Below are positions 24,379-33,087 of a DNA stretch of 35,646 bases, piece after piece (position 1 is the first letter of the stretch; the number at the start of each line of letters is the position of its first letter). Source of the DNA: an uncultured Acidimicrobiales bacterium. GTDB taxonomy: Bacteria; Actinomycetota; Acidimicrobiia; Acidimicrobiales; SHLQ01. The position numbers and the translations under genes were made by a program. The stretch lies in assembly GCA_937922235.1 (NCBI GenBank), contig CAKZVC010000107.1:1-35646 (forward strand), written 5' to 3'. Below the pieces are notes generated by a model. It did not search any database and was not told the DNA's origin. It worked only from the letters and a program-made list of their open reading frames with translations.

Positions 24379-24711
24379 ATGGGACAACTCATCCTGCCGC
24401 TGCTGCTCTTTGTCGGCATGTACATGTTGCTGATCCGGCCACAGCAGAAGCGGCTCAAAGAACAGCAAGCACTCATCGCATCAGCCAAGGCTGGCGACCG
24501 AATCCTGATGGCATCAGGCATCTACGGCACGATCACCGAGGTCCTCGATGTGGCCATCTATGTCGAGCTCGCAGATGGGTTCGAGATCTTGGCAAACCGT
24601 CAGTCGATTCAAGAGGTCCTCGACGAGTTCCCGAGCGAAGAGCCACAGGACACGATGGACGACGGTGACGTCGATGAATCCGAAGACGACACCGAAGACG
24701 CTGAGGCCTAA
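24379..24711 (+). CDS. yajC: Preprotein translocase subunit YajC
   Basis: The 110-residue protein has one N-terminal transmembrane helix (about 3-18), the family signature LLIRPQQKRLKEQ, the following AGDRILMASGIYGTI domain, and an acidic C-terminal tail (SEDDTEDAEA) typical of actinobacterial YajC. It associates with SecDF and the Sec translocon. AAGGA precedes ATG 24379 at normal spacing, and secD starts 6 bp after the stop. Confidence 0.94.
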   Translation: MGQLILPLLLFVGMYMLLIRPQQKRLKEQQALIASAKAGDRILMASGIYGTITEVLDVAIYVELADGFEILANRQSIQEVLDEFPSEEPQDTMDDGDVDESEDDTEDAEA

Positions 24712-24717
24712 TCACCA

Positions 24718-26178
24718 ATGCCTCGTCGCCAACTCGTCTACCTCATTGGCATCACGGTCTTCTCGATCGCTGCCCTTATCGGCACGTTCGCCGCACAGAA
24801 CGAACCGTTGCTGGGCCTCGATCTTCAGGGTGGTGTGAGCGTTCGCTATCGAACCACCGAAGACATCGACGACCCTGTCGAACTGCAGGAGCGCATCCAG
24901 CAGGCCGTTGAAGTCATTCGTAACCGAGTTGACGGCCTTGGCGTTGCCGAGCCGGAGATTCAGGCCGAGGGCGATGGCATTCTCGTCTCACTTCCCGGTG
25001 TCGACGACCAGCAGCGGGCCCTCGATCTTGTTGGCGAAACCGCAGTCATGCGTTTCCGTCCGGTGCTAGCAGAGCTCCCGTTCGGTAGCACCGATCGCCC
25101 CGCTGGCTACCCCGAAGACATGACCCTCGACGAGTTCGGGTTCACCCCTGCGAACGAGATTGAAGCCGAGTCGATCATCATCGTGCCTGCCGACGAATCG
25201 CTCGAGCTTCCTGGCCGATACTTGCTCGGTCCGACGGGGATGACCGGCGAAGGTCTCTCCGACGCTCAAGGCGTCTTCAACGGCCAATCGTGGATTATCT
25301 CCGTCGACTTGAAGGGTGGCGAGATCGGCGACGACGCATTCCAGCAGCTGACCCAGTCATGCTTCTTCGGGTCACCTGAGTGTCCCCGTACCGCTGTTGG
25401 TCCGGGTCGCATTGCCGTCGATCTCGACAACGCAGTGTTGAGTGCGCCGGCCGTGCAAAACGCCGACCTTGGTCGCACGTTCCAGATCTCGGGTGCCTTC
25501 GATCAGGACAGCGCCCGAGACCTTGCGCTCAAACTTCGCTTTGGTGCGTTGCCGATCCAGCTCGAACCGGTTAACCAACAGGTCGTCTCGGCCACGATTG
25601 GTAAAGACGCACTGAACGCAGGCGTCATCGCTGGACTCATCGGCATGGCGCTCGTCGCGATCTTCATCATCAGCTACTACCGAATCCTTGGTGTCGTTGC
25701 GATGCTGAGTTTGTTGATCTCTGCTGCGCTGTTGTGGTCGATCATTTCGTTCCTGGGCGAGAACCAAGGCCTGGCGCTGACGTTGGCCGGCATCACGGGC
25801 ATCATCGTGTCGATCGGTGTATCGGTCGACTCGAACATTGTGTACTTCGAGCACCTCAAGGAAGACGTGCGCAATGGTCGAACCGTTCGTACCGCCGTCA
25901 ACAAGGCGTTCCCGGTTGCGTTCTCGACGATCGTGAAGGCCGATATCGCCTCGCTCATCGCCGCAGCGTGTCTATACGCCCTTACCGTCGGCGCAGTTCG
26001 AGGTTTCGCCCTCTACCTGGGCATCGCCACAATCCTCGACCTCATCGCCACCTACTTCTTCATGGGCCCCGCAGTCCAGTGGATTGCCCGCCAGCCCAAG
26101 ATTGCAGGCTCGGCAGCACTGATGGGAATTCCGGGACTTACCGAAGACCGAGTCGGCACGCAGGAGGTTGACGAATGA
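24718..26178 (+). CDS. secD: Protein translocase subunit SecD
   Basis: The 486-residue RND-family subunit uses proton flow to pull exported proteins through the Sec channel from outside. The N-terminal helix is followed by the hallmark LGLDLQGGVSVRY (about residues 31-43), a large extracytoplasmic P1 domain, and five further helices from about residue 300. GITGIIVSIGVSVDSNIVYFEH carries the conserved Asp of helix 4 needed for proton coupling. It overlaps secF by ATGA, with AGGAGG just upstream for secF. Confidence 0.96.
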   Translation: MPRRQLVYLIGITVFSIAALIGTFAAQNEPLLGLDLQGGVSVRYRTTEDIDDPVELQERIQQAVEVIRNRVDGLGVAEPEIQAEGDGILVSLPGVDDQQRALDLVGETAVMRFRPVLAELPFGSTDRPAGYPEDMTLDEFGFTPANEIEAESIIIVPADESLELPGRYLLGPTGMTGEGLSDAQGVFNGQSWIISVDLKGGEIGDDAFQQLTQSCFFGSPECPRTAVGPGRIAVDLDNAVLSAPAVQNADLGRTFQISGAFDQDSARDLALKLRFGALPIQLEPVNQQVVSATIGKDALNAGVIAGLIGMALVAIFIISYYRILGVVAMLSLLISAALLWSIISFLGENQGLALTLAGITGIIVSIGVSVDSNIVYFEHLKEDVRNGRTVRTAVNKAFPVAFSTIVKADIASLIAAACLYALTVGAVRGFALYLGIATILDLIATYFFMGPAVQWIARQPKIAGSAALMGIPGLTEDRVGTQEVDE

Positions 26179-27332
26179 AGCTCACTCCAGAAAATGACGG
26201 TCGCCGCCACTTCGATTTCCCAGCGCTTTGGCAGAAGGCCCGCATCCTGTCGGCGATCGCGGTTGGCGCAAGTCTGATCGCCCTCATCATCGGTGGGCTC
26301 GATCTCGGCATCGACTTCGAGGGTGGCACCTCGTTCGAGGTCGCAACCGAAGCAACGATCGATGAGGTCGCAGGCGTGCTTCCCGGCGGAGTCGCCGCTG
26401 ATGCTCGCATTCAGGAAGTTGAAGAAGCAGGCGAACGTCTTGTCCGTGTCCGGAGCTCGGTCGAAGACCCCGCTGCAGCCGAAGCGCTGCGAGCATCGCT
26501 CGACGAGCTCGGTGAGATCACCGCATTCGAGTCGGTTGGCCCGACCTGGGGCTCGGCCATCACGAACAAGGCAATTCGAGCGCTCGTCGTCTTCTTTGTG
26601 CTTATCGCGATGTACATCTCGGTTCGTCTCGAATGGAAGATGGCCATTGGCGCACTCGCCGCGGTGGCTCACGACATCATCATCAGTGTTGGTGCGTATG
26701 CGATCTTCCGCTTTGAAGTGACGCCGGCGACCGTGATCGCGTTCCTCACAATCATGGGTTACTCGTTGTACGACACGATCGTTGTGTACGACAAGGTCCG
26801 CGACATCACGGCACGAGTTGGTGCCACCGGGCGCTACACCTACACCGAGATGATGAACCTGGCACTGAATCAGGTGCTCGCTCGCTCGATCAACACCACG
26901 ATCACGTCGATCATCCCGGTGCTCTCGATGCTGATCGTCGGCTCGCTGATTCTCGGCGCAACGACACTTCAGGAGTTCTCGATTGCGCTGCTCGTTGGTC
27001 TGATCGTTGGCGGCTACTCGTCGCTGTTCGTTGCCTCCTATGTCGTGGCCCAGCTCAAAGAACGCGAGCCTGAATACGAACAGATCGCGGCCAAGGTCGC
27101 CAAGAAGAGCGGCGACTCCGACGACGGAGCCACCCGCCGCGTATCTGCCGACGACGCCACGTTTGGCGAGCAGGCGGGTCGGGCACGGGCCAACAAGGCC
27201 GGTGCAGCAACCAAGACCAAGCCTTCCGGGCCGGCAAAGCCCACCAAGTCGAAGAAGGGCGCGGGCCCGACCACGACTGCAGGCGGCACCCAAGTTCCAC
27301 CACGGCCTCGCAAGACCAAAAAGAAGAAGTAG
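26175..27332 (+). CDS. secF: Protein translocase subunit SecF
   Basis: The 385-residue partner of SecD has six helices with the signature GIDFEGGTSFEV near residue 42. The helix-4 motif TIMGYSLYDTIVVYDKVRD has Tyr where many members have Asn (GYSxND). The last 90 residues form a long, disordered, strongly basic tail (SGPAKPTKSKKGAG, ending KTKKKK), a common actinobacterial extension that probably lies in the cytoplasm near the ribosome or membrane. AGGAGG precedes ATG 26175 and the start overlaps the secD stop. It converges with the Ppx/GppA gene, 39 bp apart. Confidence 0.96.
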   Translation: MKLTPENDGRRHFDFPALWQKARILSAIAVGASLIALIIGGLDLGIDFEGGTSFEVATEATIDEVAGVLPGGVAADARIQEVEEAGERLVRVRSSVEDPAAAEALRASLDELGEITAFESVGPTWGSAITNKAIRALVVFFVLIAMYISVRLEWKMAIGALAAVAHDIIISVGAYAIFRFEVTPATVIAFLTIMGYSLYDTIVVYDKVRDITARVGATGRYTYTEMMNLALNQVLARSINTTITSIIPVLSMLIVGSLILGATTLQEFSIALLVGLIVGGYSSLFVASYVVAQLKEREPEYEQIAAKVAKKSGDSDDGATRRVSADDATFGEQAGRARANKAGAATKTKPSGPAKPTKSKKGAGPTTTAGGTQVPPRPRKTKKKK

Positions 27333-27371
27333 CTGCAGCTGGCAGTGCGCTGAGTGACCGGGCGCTGAGCG

Positions 27372-28907
27372 CTAGGTGATGGTCACCGTGACTCCAAGGG
27401 CCTCTTCAAGGAGTCCCTTGCGTTCGTTTGCGGCGTATAGCTCGAGTTCAAGGTCGGAGCCGAACACCGAGATTGCCACCGCCTCAGCGGTGGTTGCAAT
27501 GGCCACATCGGAGGCCAGGTTGCGATAGGTGCGATCAAGGGCGATACCGATGCGAAGCATGCCCGCCAAGATCGACACCATGCGCTGCTCAGCGGCGGGC
27601 AGTGATGCGAACTCACTATGTGAGGGTTTTGGCGCGCTCTTGCGGTGGTATCGGGCAACCAACGCGATCAGCTTTCGTTCCCGCTCGTCGAAGCCTGCGA
27701 GATGCTCGGTGTTTCGAATGAGGTAATGGCTGTGCTTGTGGTGGGCGCCGTGACCAACGAACCGGCCGATGTTGTGCAGCATTGCACCGGCCTCAAGCAC
27801 GTCGCGGTCATCGATGCTGAGCTCGTGAAGCTCACGGGTTGCGTCAAAGATGCGCAAGGCAATGTCGGTCGCCTGGCGGCAGTGTTGGACGTTCTCGCCG
27901 TATCGTCCGGCAACTCGGTTCACGCTGTTGGCGCGGATGCTGCTCAGGTGGTGCAGCGCATCGCCGCCGGGGCTGCGGCGCTCGATCTGATCGAGGATGA
28001 TTCCTTCGCGAAGCGCATCATCGCTGACTTCAAACGATTCGATGTCGAGTTCGTTCATGAGCGCTTCGACGAGCAGCGCCCCGGCAAGGATCGTGTCTTG
28101 ACGGTGGTCATCGACGTTCGGAATTGGCTCGGTCTCATCGGCGAGTCGAGTGGCGACGATCGTGTCGACCGCTGCGCTGATCTCGGTCTTGTGAATCGGC
28201 CCGTTGGCCTTGTCGTCGGACAGGCGATTCGCTCGGGCAATACGAGCCATCGTCTCGAAGGTTCCCGAGCAACCGACCACGACGGCAGGACGTGCGCTCT
28301 TGATGATCGGCGCATCACGAGCCAAGAACGAGCGAATCGACGATCGACATCGATCGATCGCATCGGCCGACACCCCATCAGCAAAGTAGCGATCGGTGAG
28401 CCGGACGTGGCCCATCTTGAGGCTGCGCAGGACCTCGGGAGTCGTGCCCGAACCAACAATGAGCTCGGTGGAGCCGCCGCCGATGTCGATCACCAAGTGG
28501 CTGCGGTCGGAGATCGCTTTCGCTCCGAGGGCCCCGAGGTGAATGAGCCGGGCTTCCTCGACGCCAGCGATCACGTGAACTTCGACCCCGGCCTCATCGT
28601 TGGCCCGTTGGAGGAACACGCTCGGGTCACTGGACTCTCGAACCGCGCTCGTTGCAACTGCGTACAGCTCGGCGTCATGGGCATCTGCGATTGCGCGGAA
28701 GTGACCGAGGGCTTCGATCGTGCGGTCAACTGCGGCAGGGTCAAGCGACGTCATGTCGTTGCCGACGGCCGCCCCCGAACCTAAGCGGACGGGAAGCTTG
28801 TCCTGGGCCACTATTTCAGGCCTCGCCCCATCGATGATGTTCGCAATTGCGAGGTGCACCGATGAGGTGCCGATGTCGACGGCGGCGATGGTTCGACCTG
28901 TTGGCAT
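27372..28907 (-). CDS. Ppx/GppA-family phosphatase with C-terminal HD domain
   Basis: The 511-residue protein has the ASKHA phosphatase core of exopolyphosphatases and guanosine pentaphosphate phosphohydrolases: VDIGTSSVHLAIA at about residues 10-22 and VIDIGGGSTELIVG at about 139-152. The C-terminal third is an HD-type domain, in which the usual His-Asp pair reads His-Asn (MLHNIGRFVGHGAHHKHSHY). It should hydrolyse polyphosphate and/or pppGpp; which one cannot be decided. The start is ATG 28907 with TACCCT 6 nt upstream. Only 22 bp separate it from the divergent apt-rel genes. This pairing with the (p)ppGpp synthetase favours a role in alarmone metabolism. Confidence 0.92.
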   Translation of the reverse strand: MPTGRTIAAVDIGTSSVHLAIANIIDGARPEIVAQDKLPVRLGSGAAVGNDMTSLDPAAVDRTIEALGHFRAIADAHDAELYAVATSAVRESSDPSVFLQRANDEAGVEVHVIAGVEEARLIHLGALGAKAISDRSHLVIDIGGGSTELIVGSGTTPEVLRSLKMGHVRLTDRYFADGVSADAIDRCRSSIRSFLARDAPIIKSARPAVVVGCSGTFETMARIARANRLSDDKANGPIHKTEISAAVDTIVATRLADETEPIPNVDDHRQDTILAGALLVEALMNELDIESFEVSDDALREGIILDQIERRSPGGDALHHLSSIRANSVNRVAGRYGENVQHCRQATDIALRIFDATRELHELSIDDRDVLEAGAMLHNIGRFVGHGAHHKHSHYLIRNTEHLAGFDERERKLIALVARYHRKSAPKPSHSEFASLPAAEQRMVSILAGMLRIGIALDRTYRNLASDVAIATTAEAVAISVFGSDLELELYAANERKGLLEEALGVTVTIT

Positions 28908-28913
28908 CCAACG

Positions 28914-28919
28914 AGGGTA
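28914..28919 (-). promoter_or_regulatory. -10 element of leaderless ppx/gppA gene
   Basis: TACCCT on the minus strand, 6 nt before ATG 28907. Its last two bases (28918-28919) are shared with the opposing TAGTTT of apt. Confidence 0.65.
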
Positions 28920-28923
28920 GTTT
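28918..28923 (+). promoter_or_regulatory. -10 element of leaderless apt-rel operon
   Basis: TAGTTT on the plus strand, 6 nt before GTG 28930. Overlap with the divergent -10 means both promoters cannot be melted by two polymerases at once. Confidence 0.65.
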
Positions 28924-28929
28924 CAGGTT

Positions 28930-29445
28930 GTGGATCTCCGTGGATTTCTCAAAGACGTTCCAGACTTCCCCGAACCGGGGATCATCTTCAAGGACATTTC
29001 GCCCCTGCTGGCCGACCCCGATGCATTCGCTGAAGCGGTCGAGTGCATGTCTGCGCCCTTCTGCGACATGGGCATAACCGCCGTTGCCGGCATCGACTCT
29101 CGTGGCTTTCTCTTCGGCCCATCTATTGCGCAGAAGCTTGATTCGGGCTTCGTCATGATCCGGAAAGCGGGCAAGCTCCCAGGCGCAACGATCGGAGTTG
29201 ACTACGACCTTGAATACGGTTCCGACCGACTTGAGATGGTCGACGGCGTAATCGACGAGCTCGATCGAGTGCTGCTTATCGACGACGTCCTCGCCACCGG
29301 CGGTACGTTGGGCGCAGCGTTTGAGCTCATGTCGGCTGCGGGCGCAAAGGTCGCAGGCGTGAGCGTGCTGGTCGACTTGGTTGGGCTCAATGGACGAAGC
29401 AAACTTCCCGATGTACCACTACACGCTCAAATTGAGGTGAACTGA
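28930..29445 (+). CDS. apt: Adenine phosphoribosyltransferase
   Basis: The 171-residue enzyme makes AMP from adenine and PRPP in purine salvage. It shows the family's DFPEPGIIFKDISPLL near the N-terminus, the AGIDSRGFLFG loop near residues 53-63, the RKAGKLPG loop, and the PRPP-binding motif VLLIDDVLATGGTL near 115-128. GTG 28930 is the start: TAGTTT lies 6 nt before it and the family's first residues follow at once. rel begins 4 bp after the stop, an arrangement conserved in actinobacteria that links purine supply with (p)ppGpp control. Confidence 0.95.
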   Translation: MDLRGFLKDVPDFPEPGIIFKDISPLLADPDAFAEAVECMSAPFCDMGITAVAGIDSRGFLFGPSIAQKLDSGFVMIRKAGKLPGATIGVDYDLEYGSDRLEMVDGVIDELDRVLLIDDVLATGGTLGAAFELMSAAGAKVAGVSVLVDLVGLNGRSKLPDVPLHAQIEVN

Positions 29446-29449
29446 ACGT

Positions 29450-31660
29450 ATGCCGACCGTGACCCGTGTCCTTCCGTGGCGCCGCCAGTCGGTGCGCGTC
29501 GAAGGTGAGCTCACGGCGATTGTCGATGCGTATCGCCAGACCCGGCCCGGAGCGTCTATCGACCGAATTCAGAAGGCGTACCAAATCGCTGCCGCTGCCC
29601 ATGGCGACCAGCGCCGTAAGTCGGGGGAGCGATACATCTCGCACCCGCTGGCCGTGGCCAAGGTTGTTGCCGAGTTCGGCCTCGACGACGTAGCGATTTC
29701 CGCTGCGCTCTTGCACGATGCCGTCGAAGACACGGCGGTATCGGTCGAGCAGATCACCGAAGAGTTTGGCGAGGCGGTCGCTCACGTGGTCGACGGCGTT
29801 ACCAAGCTCGATCGGGTTCATTTTGACTCGAAGGAGGCCCAGCAGGCTGCTTCGGTTCGCAAGATGATGATCGCCGTGGCGCAGGACGCTCGGGTTTTGA
29901 TCATCAAACTGTCCGACCGTCTGCACAACATGCAGACGATTGCGTCGCTTCCGGATTGGAAGCAGGAGCGCACGGCCAAAGAAACCCTCGAGATCTATAG
30001 CCCGCTTGCGCACCGCCTGGGTATGCAGGATCTCAAGCAGCAACTTGAAGATCTTGCATTCGCTGCAAGCTCGCCCAAGCAATACGCCGAACTCGAAGCC
30101 ATGGTTGCTTCGCGAGCGCCCGAGCGCGATGTCTACATCACCCAGCTCCTCGGCGATATCGAGGGCCGCCTCAAGGAGCTCGATATCACGGGCACCGTGA
30201 CCGGTCGCCAGAAGCACCTGTATTCGATTTACGGGAAGATGGTCGTCAAGAACACCCAGTTCGAAGACATCCACGATCTCGTGGGTATTCGGGTGATCGT
30301 CGATTCAGTCCGTGACTGCTATGCCGCACTCGGTTCGATTCACTCGTCTTGGAAGCCGGTGCAGGGCCGCTTCAAGGACTACATCGCAATGCCCAAGTTC
30401 AACCTCTACCAGTCGTTGCACACGACGGTGATCGGACCACTGGGTAAAGAGGTCGAGGTGCAGATCCGCACCACCGAGATGCACGCTCGTGCCGAGAACG
30501 GTGTGGCCGCACACTGGGGCTACAAGGAAACCGCATCCGACCAGGAGATCGCCTGGCTCAATCGCATCGTCGAATTCGAGCAGGAGACGTCCGACCCTGG
30601 CCAGTTCATGACCAACCTGAAGACCGATCTCGACCAGGACGAGGTCTTCGTCTTCACCCCTAAGGGCCAGGTTGTCGAGTTGGTCGTCGGCGCTACGCCG
30701 GTCGACTTCGCGTTCCAGATTCACACCGAGGTGGGCGAGCGATGTACGGGTGCTCGGGTGAACGGACGGCTTGTTCCGCTCGACACTCGTCTGCAGTCGG
30801 GCGACCGGGTCGAGGTCATCACATCGAAGAACCCTGACGCTGGTCCGTCGAAGGATTGGCTCAACTTCGTTGCCTCGCCAAAGGCCGCAAACAAGATTCG
30901 CAACTGGTTCAGTCGTGAGCGTCGAACCGAATACATCGACTCGGGTCGAGATGAGCTGATGGCTGCGCTGCGCCGGGCGGACATGCCGGTGCAGCGAACC
31001 ATGAAGAGTAATCTCATCGTCGACATTGCCGAGGAGATGAACTACACCGATCTCGATTCGCTGCTGGCCGCCCTCGGCGAGGGGCACGTGTCACCTCGCA
31101 CGATCGTCAACCGGATCAACAAGGAATATGCCCCGGGCGAATCCGATGAGCAGCTCGCCGAGACGTTCGACCGGGTTCGACGACGCTCAGATCCTCGCTC
31201 GCTTACCGGCGGCGTGCATGTTGAAGGGCTTGACGACCTGCTCGTCCGCCTCGCAACGTGCTGCACACCCGTCCCCGGCGACGACATCGTCGGTTTCGTG
31301 ACCCGAGGTCGAGGTGTCTCTGTCCATCGGTCCGACTGTGCGAACGCGAAGTCGCTTGGGGTGGAGCAGGGCGACCGCCTGATCGAAGTCGAGTGGGACG
31401 ACCGCCACAAGGGCCTGCATGAAGCGGCAATCGAAGTCGAAGCGCTCGACCGCTCACGCTTGTTGTCCGACGTGTCTGGTGTTATGGCAAGCCATCAGAT
31501 CAACGTGGTGTCGGTCGAGACCCGCACCGGCTCCGACCGAATCGCCCACATGCGATTCGGCTTCGAGTTCGCCGATCCGGCCCACCTTGAGTCGATGCTC
31601 AACGCCGTCCGCCGAGTCGAGTCGGTCTACGACGCCTACCGAGTCCTCCCCGGCGGTTAA
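29450..31660 (+). CDS. rel: Bifunctional (p)ppGpp synthetase/hydrolase Rel
   Basis: The 736-residue stringent-response enzyme has all domains in order. The HD hydrolase (His51, HP at 65-66, HD at 89-90, ED at 93-94) looks intact. The synthetase has GRQKHLYSIYGKM near 250, RFKDYIAMPK near 307 and EVQIRTTEMHARAENG. The TGS domain is at about 395-455, the zinc-finger region CCTPVPGDDIVGF at about 603-615, and the ACT domain at about 660-736. The RFKD form and intact HD are typical of bifunctional Rel rather than RelA. GAGGTG lies upstream but further than usual. It is cotranscribed with apt. Confidence 0.96.
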   Translation: MPTVTRVLPWRRQSVRVEGELTAIVDAYRQTRPGASIDRIQKAYQIAAAAHGDQRRKSGERYISHPLAVAKVVAEFGLDDVAISAALLHDAVEDTAVSVEQITEEFGEAVAHVVDGVTKLDRVHFDSKEAQQAASVRKMMIAVAQDARVLIIKLSDRLHNMQTIASLPDWKQERTAKETLEIYSPLAHRLGMQDLKQQLEDLAFAASSPKQYAELEAMVASRAPERDVYITQLLGDIEGRLKELDITGTVTGRQKHLYSIYGKMVVKNTQFEDIHDLVGIRVIVDSVRDCYAALGSIHSSWKPVQGRFKDYIAMPKFNLYQSLHTTVIGPLGKEVEVQIRTTEMHARAENGVAAHWGYKETASDQEIAWLNRIVEFEQETSDPGQFMTNLKTDLDQDEVFVFTPKGQVVELVVGATPVDFAFQIHTEVGERCTGARVNGRLVPLDTRLQSGDRVEVITSKNPDAGPSKDWLNFVASPKAANKIRNWFSRERRTEYIDSGRDELMAALRRADMPVQRTMKSNLIVDIAEEMNYTDLDSLLAALGEGHVSPRTIVNRINKEYAPGESDEQLAETFDRVRRRSDPRSLTGGVHVEGLDDLLVRLATCCTPVPGDDIVGFVTRGRGVSVHRSDCANAKSLGVEQGDRLIEVEWDDRHKGLHEAAIEVEALDRSRLLSDVSGVMASHQINVVSVETRTGSDRIAHMRFGFEFADPAHLESMLNAVRRVESVYDAYRVLPGG

Positions 31661-31661
31661 C

Positions 31662-31714
31662 TGCACGTTTTTCTGAGCCTGATCCACGAATACCGTGCAC
31701 CAAACTCAGAAGAA
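31662..31714. terminator. Two interleaved inverted repeats after rel
   Basis: TGCACG (31662-31667) pairs with CGTGCA (31694-31699). TTTTTCTGAG (31668-31677) pairs with CTCAGAAGAA (31705-31714), with one G-U wobble. The arms are interleaved, so the two stems are alternatives or could form a pseudoknot. The site follows the rel stop and precedes the hisS promoter; termination is the simplest role. Confidence 0.45.
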
Positions 31715-31754
31715 CCCGGGGGATTTGGTCGAACCAGGCGGTGCAGTTCGCAGC

Positions 31755-31760
31755 TAGCCT
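31755..31760 (+). promoter_or_regulatory. -10 element of leaderless hisS
   Basis: TAGCCT followed by 7 nt and GTG 31768. It replaces the earlier GTG 31741 as the likely start and leaves no leader, so no T-box or attenuator is possible. Confidence 0.6.
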
Positions 31761-31767
31761 GAACGCC

Positions 31768-33033
31768 GTGGCTAAGTCGAAATTTCAAGCTCTGCGCGGC
31801 ATGCGCGACATCATGAGCCCCGACGCTGAGCGTCAACGGGCACTGGTCGACGCGTTTGCTCATCTTGCCGGACTGTCTGGCTATGGCCACATCATGTCGC
31901 CGATCGTCGAAGACCTCGGCGTCTTCCTGCGGGTGGGCGAGTCGACCGATGTCGTCACCAAAGAGATGTACGATTTCGAGGACAAGGACGGCACACGAAT
32001 TGCCATGCGGCCCGAACTCACCGCATCGGTTGTTCGAGCGTTCGTCCAACACAACCCGCCAAGCCTTCCATGGAAGGTCTGGTACGAAGGCCCACAGTTC
32101 CGTCACGAACGCCCCCAAGCGGGCCGATATCGCCAGTTCAGCCAAGTTGGCATCGAGGTTTTGGGTTCTGACGACCCGGCGGTCGATGTAGAAGTCATCG
32201 CGCTCGGCTGGCGCTTCTATCAAGCTCTCGGGATGAACGAAGTAACACTGCTTCTCAACTCACTTGGCGATGACACGTGTCGACCGCAGTACTTTGACGC
32301 CCTCGAAACGTACTTCCGTGACCGAGCGAGCGAGCTCAGCGAGAAGTCGCAAGAGACACTCGAGAAGAACCCGCTGCGCGTCCTCGACAGCAAGCGGGCC
32401 GAAGACCAGGCGATTATCGCTGACGCGCCGCTGATGGTCGACTTCCTCACCGACGAAACCGCCGAGCACTTTGCAGCGGTGCGATCTGGCCTCGAATCCC
32501 TCGGTATTCCCTACGAGATCTCGCCACGACTGGTGCGCGGCCTCGATTACTACACCCGTACGACGTTCGAGTTCGCGTCGACCGCGCTCGAGAACGCGCA
32601 GAACGCTGTCGGCGGCGGTGGTCGCTACGACGGGTTGGCCGAGAGTCTCGGCGGCAAGCCAACGCCGGGCATCGGCTTCGCGCTCGGCGTCGACCGCATC
32701 TTGCTCGCATGCGATGCAGAGGGTGTCTTCCCTGCACCAGATCTCACCCCAGACGTGTTCGTGCTCGACGTGACCGGCACGGAAGCGGCGACTGTCATTG
32801 CCGATGAACTTCGGATGGCGGGCATTTCGGTCGAACGGGCCTACGACGGCCGCAATATGCGCAGCCAGATGAAGGTTGCTAACCGGGTTGAAGCCCCTTG
32901 GGCGGTGATTATCGGCGAGACAGAACTCGCCGAAGGCAATGTCACGCTCCGCGACATGCACGGCGACAGCGGCCAGACTCTCGTTAGCCGAGATGAGCTG
33001 GTTGCCACGCTGTCCACCAAGGTCGCGAACTAA
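31768..33033 (+). CDS. hisS: Histidyl-tRNA synthetase
   Basis: From GTG 31768 the product is 421 residues, the normal size for bacterial class II HisRS, starting with the family's AKSKFQALRGMRDIMSPD. Motif 2 is YEGPQFRHERPQAGRYRQF near 103-121. The histidine-binding LVRGLDYYTRTTFEF is near 256-270 and motif 3 is PGIGFALGVDRI near 300-311, with the anticodon-binding domain from about 325. An in-frame GTG at 31741 would add nine residues, but the -10 hexamer would then lie inside the gene. aspS follows after 54 bp with its own Shine-Dalgarno. Confidence 0.95.
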   Translation: MAKSKFQALRGMRDIMSPDAERQRALVDAFAHLAGLSGYGHIMSPIVEDLGVFLRVGESTDVVTKEMYDFEDKDGTRIAMRPELTASVVRAFVQHNPPSLPWKVWYEGPQFRHERPQAGRYRQFSQVGIEVLGSDDPAVDVEVIALGWRFYQALGMNEVTLLLNSLGDDTCRPQYFDALETYFRDRASELSEKSQETLEKNPLRVLDSKRAEDQAIIADAPLMVDFLTDETAEHFAAVRSGLESLGIPYEISPRLVRGLDYYTRTTFEFASTALENAQNAVGGGGRYDGLAESLGGKPTPGIGFALGVDRILLACDAEGVFPAPDLTPDVFVLDVTGTEAATVIADELRMAGISVERAYDGRNMRSQMKVANRVEAPWAVIIGETELAEGNVTLRDMHGDSGQTLVSRDELVATLSTKVAN

Positions 33034-33087
33034 CGCCTGTCATCAGTCCAACTCTCTACGAATTCGAAATCCTACGAAGGAACCAAC

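Noticed and set aside
27645..28784. Plus-strand frame of 379 codons opposite ppx/gppA
   Set aside because: The minus strand carries intact Ppx/GppA motifs; the plus frame has no recognisable domain.
31661..31767. T-box or attenuator upstream of hisS
   Set aside because: The -10 hexamer sits 7 nt before the GTG, leaving no leader, and no T-box core sequence is present.
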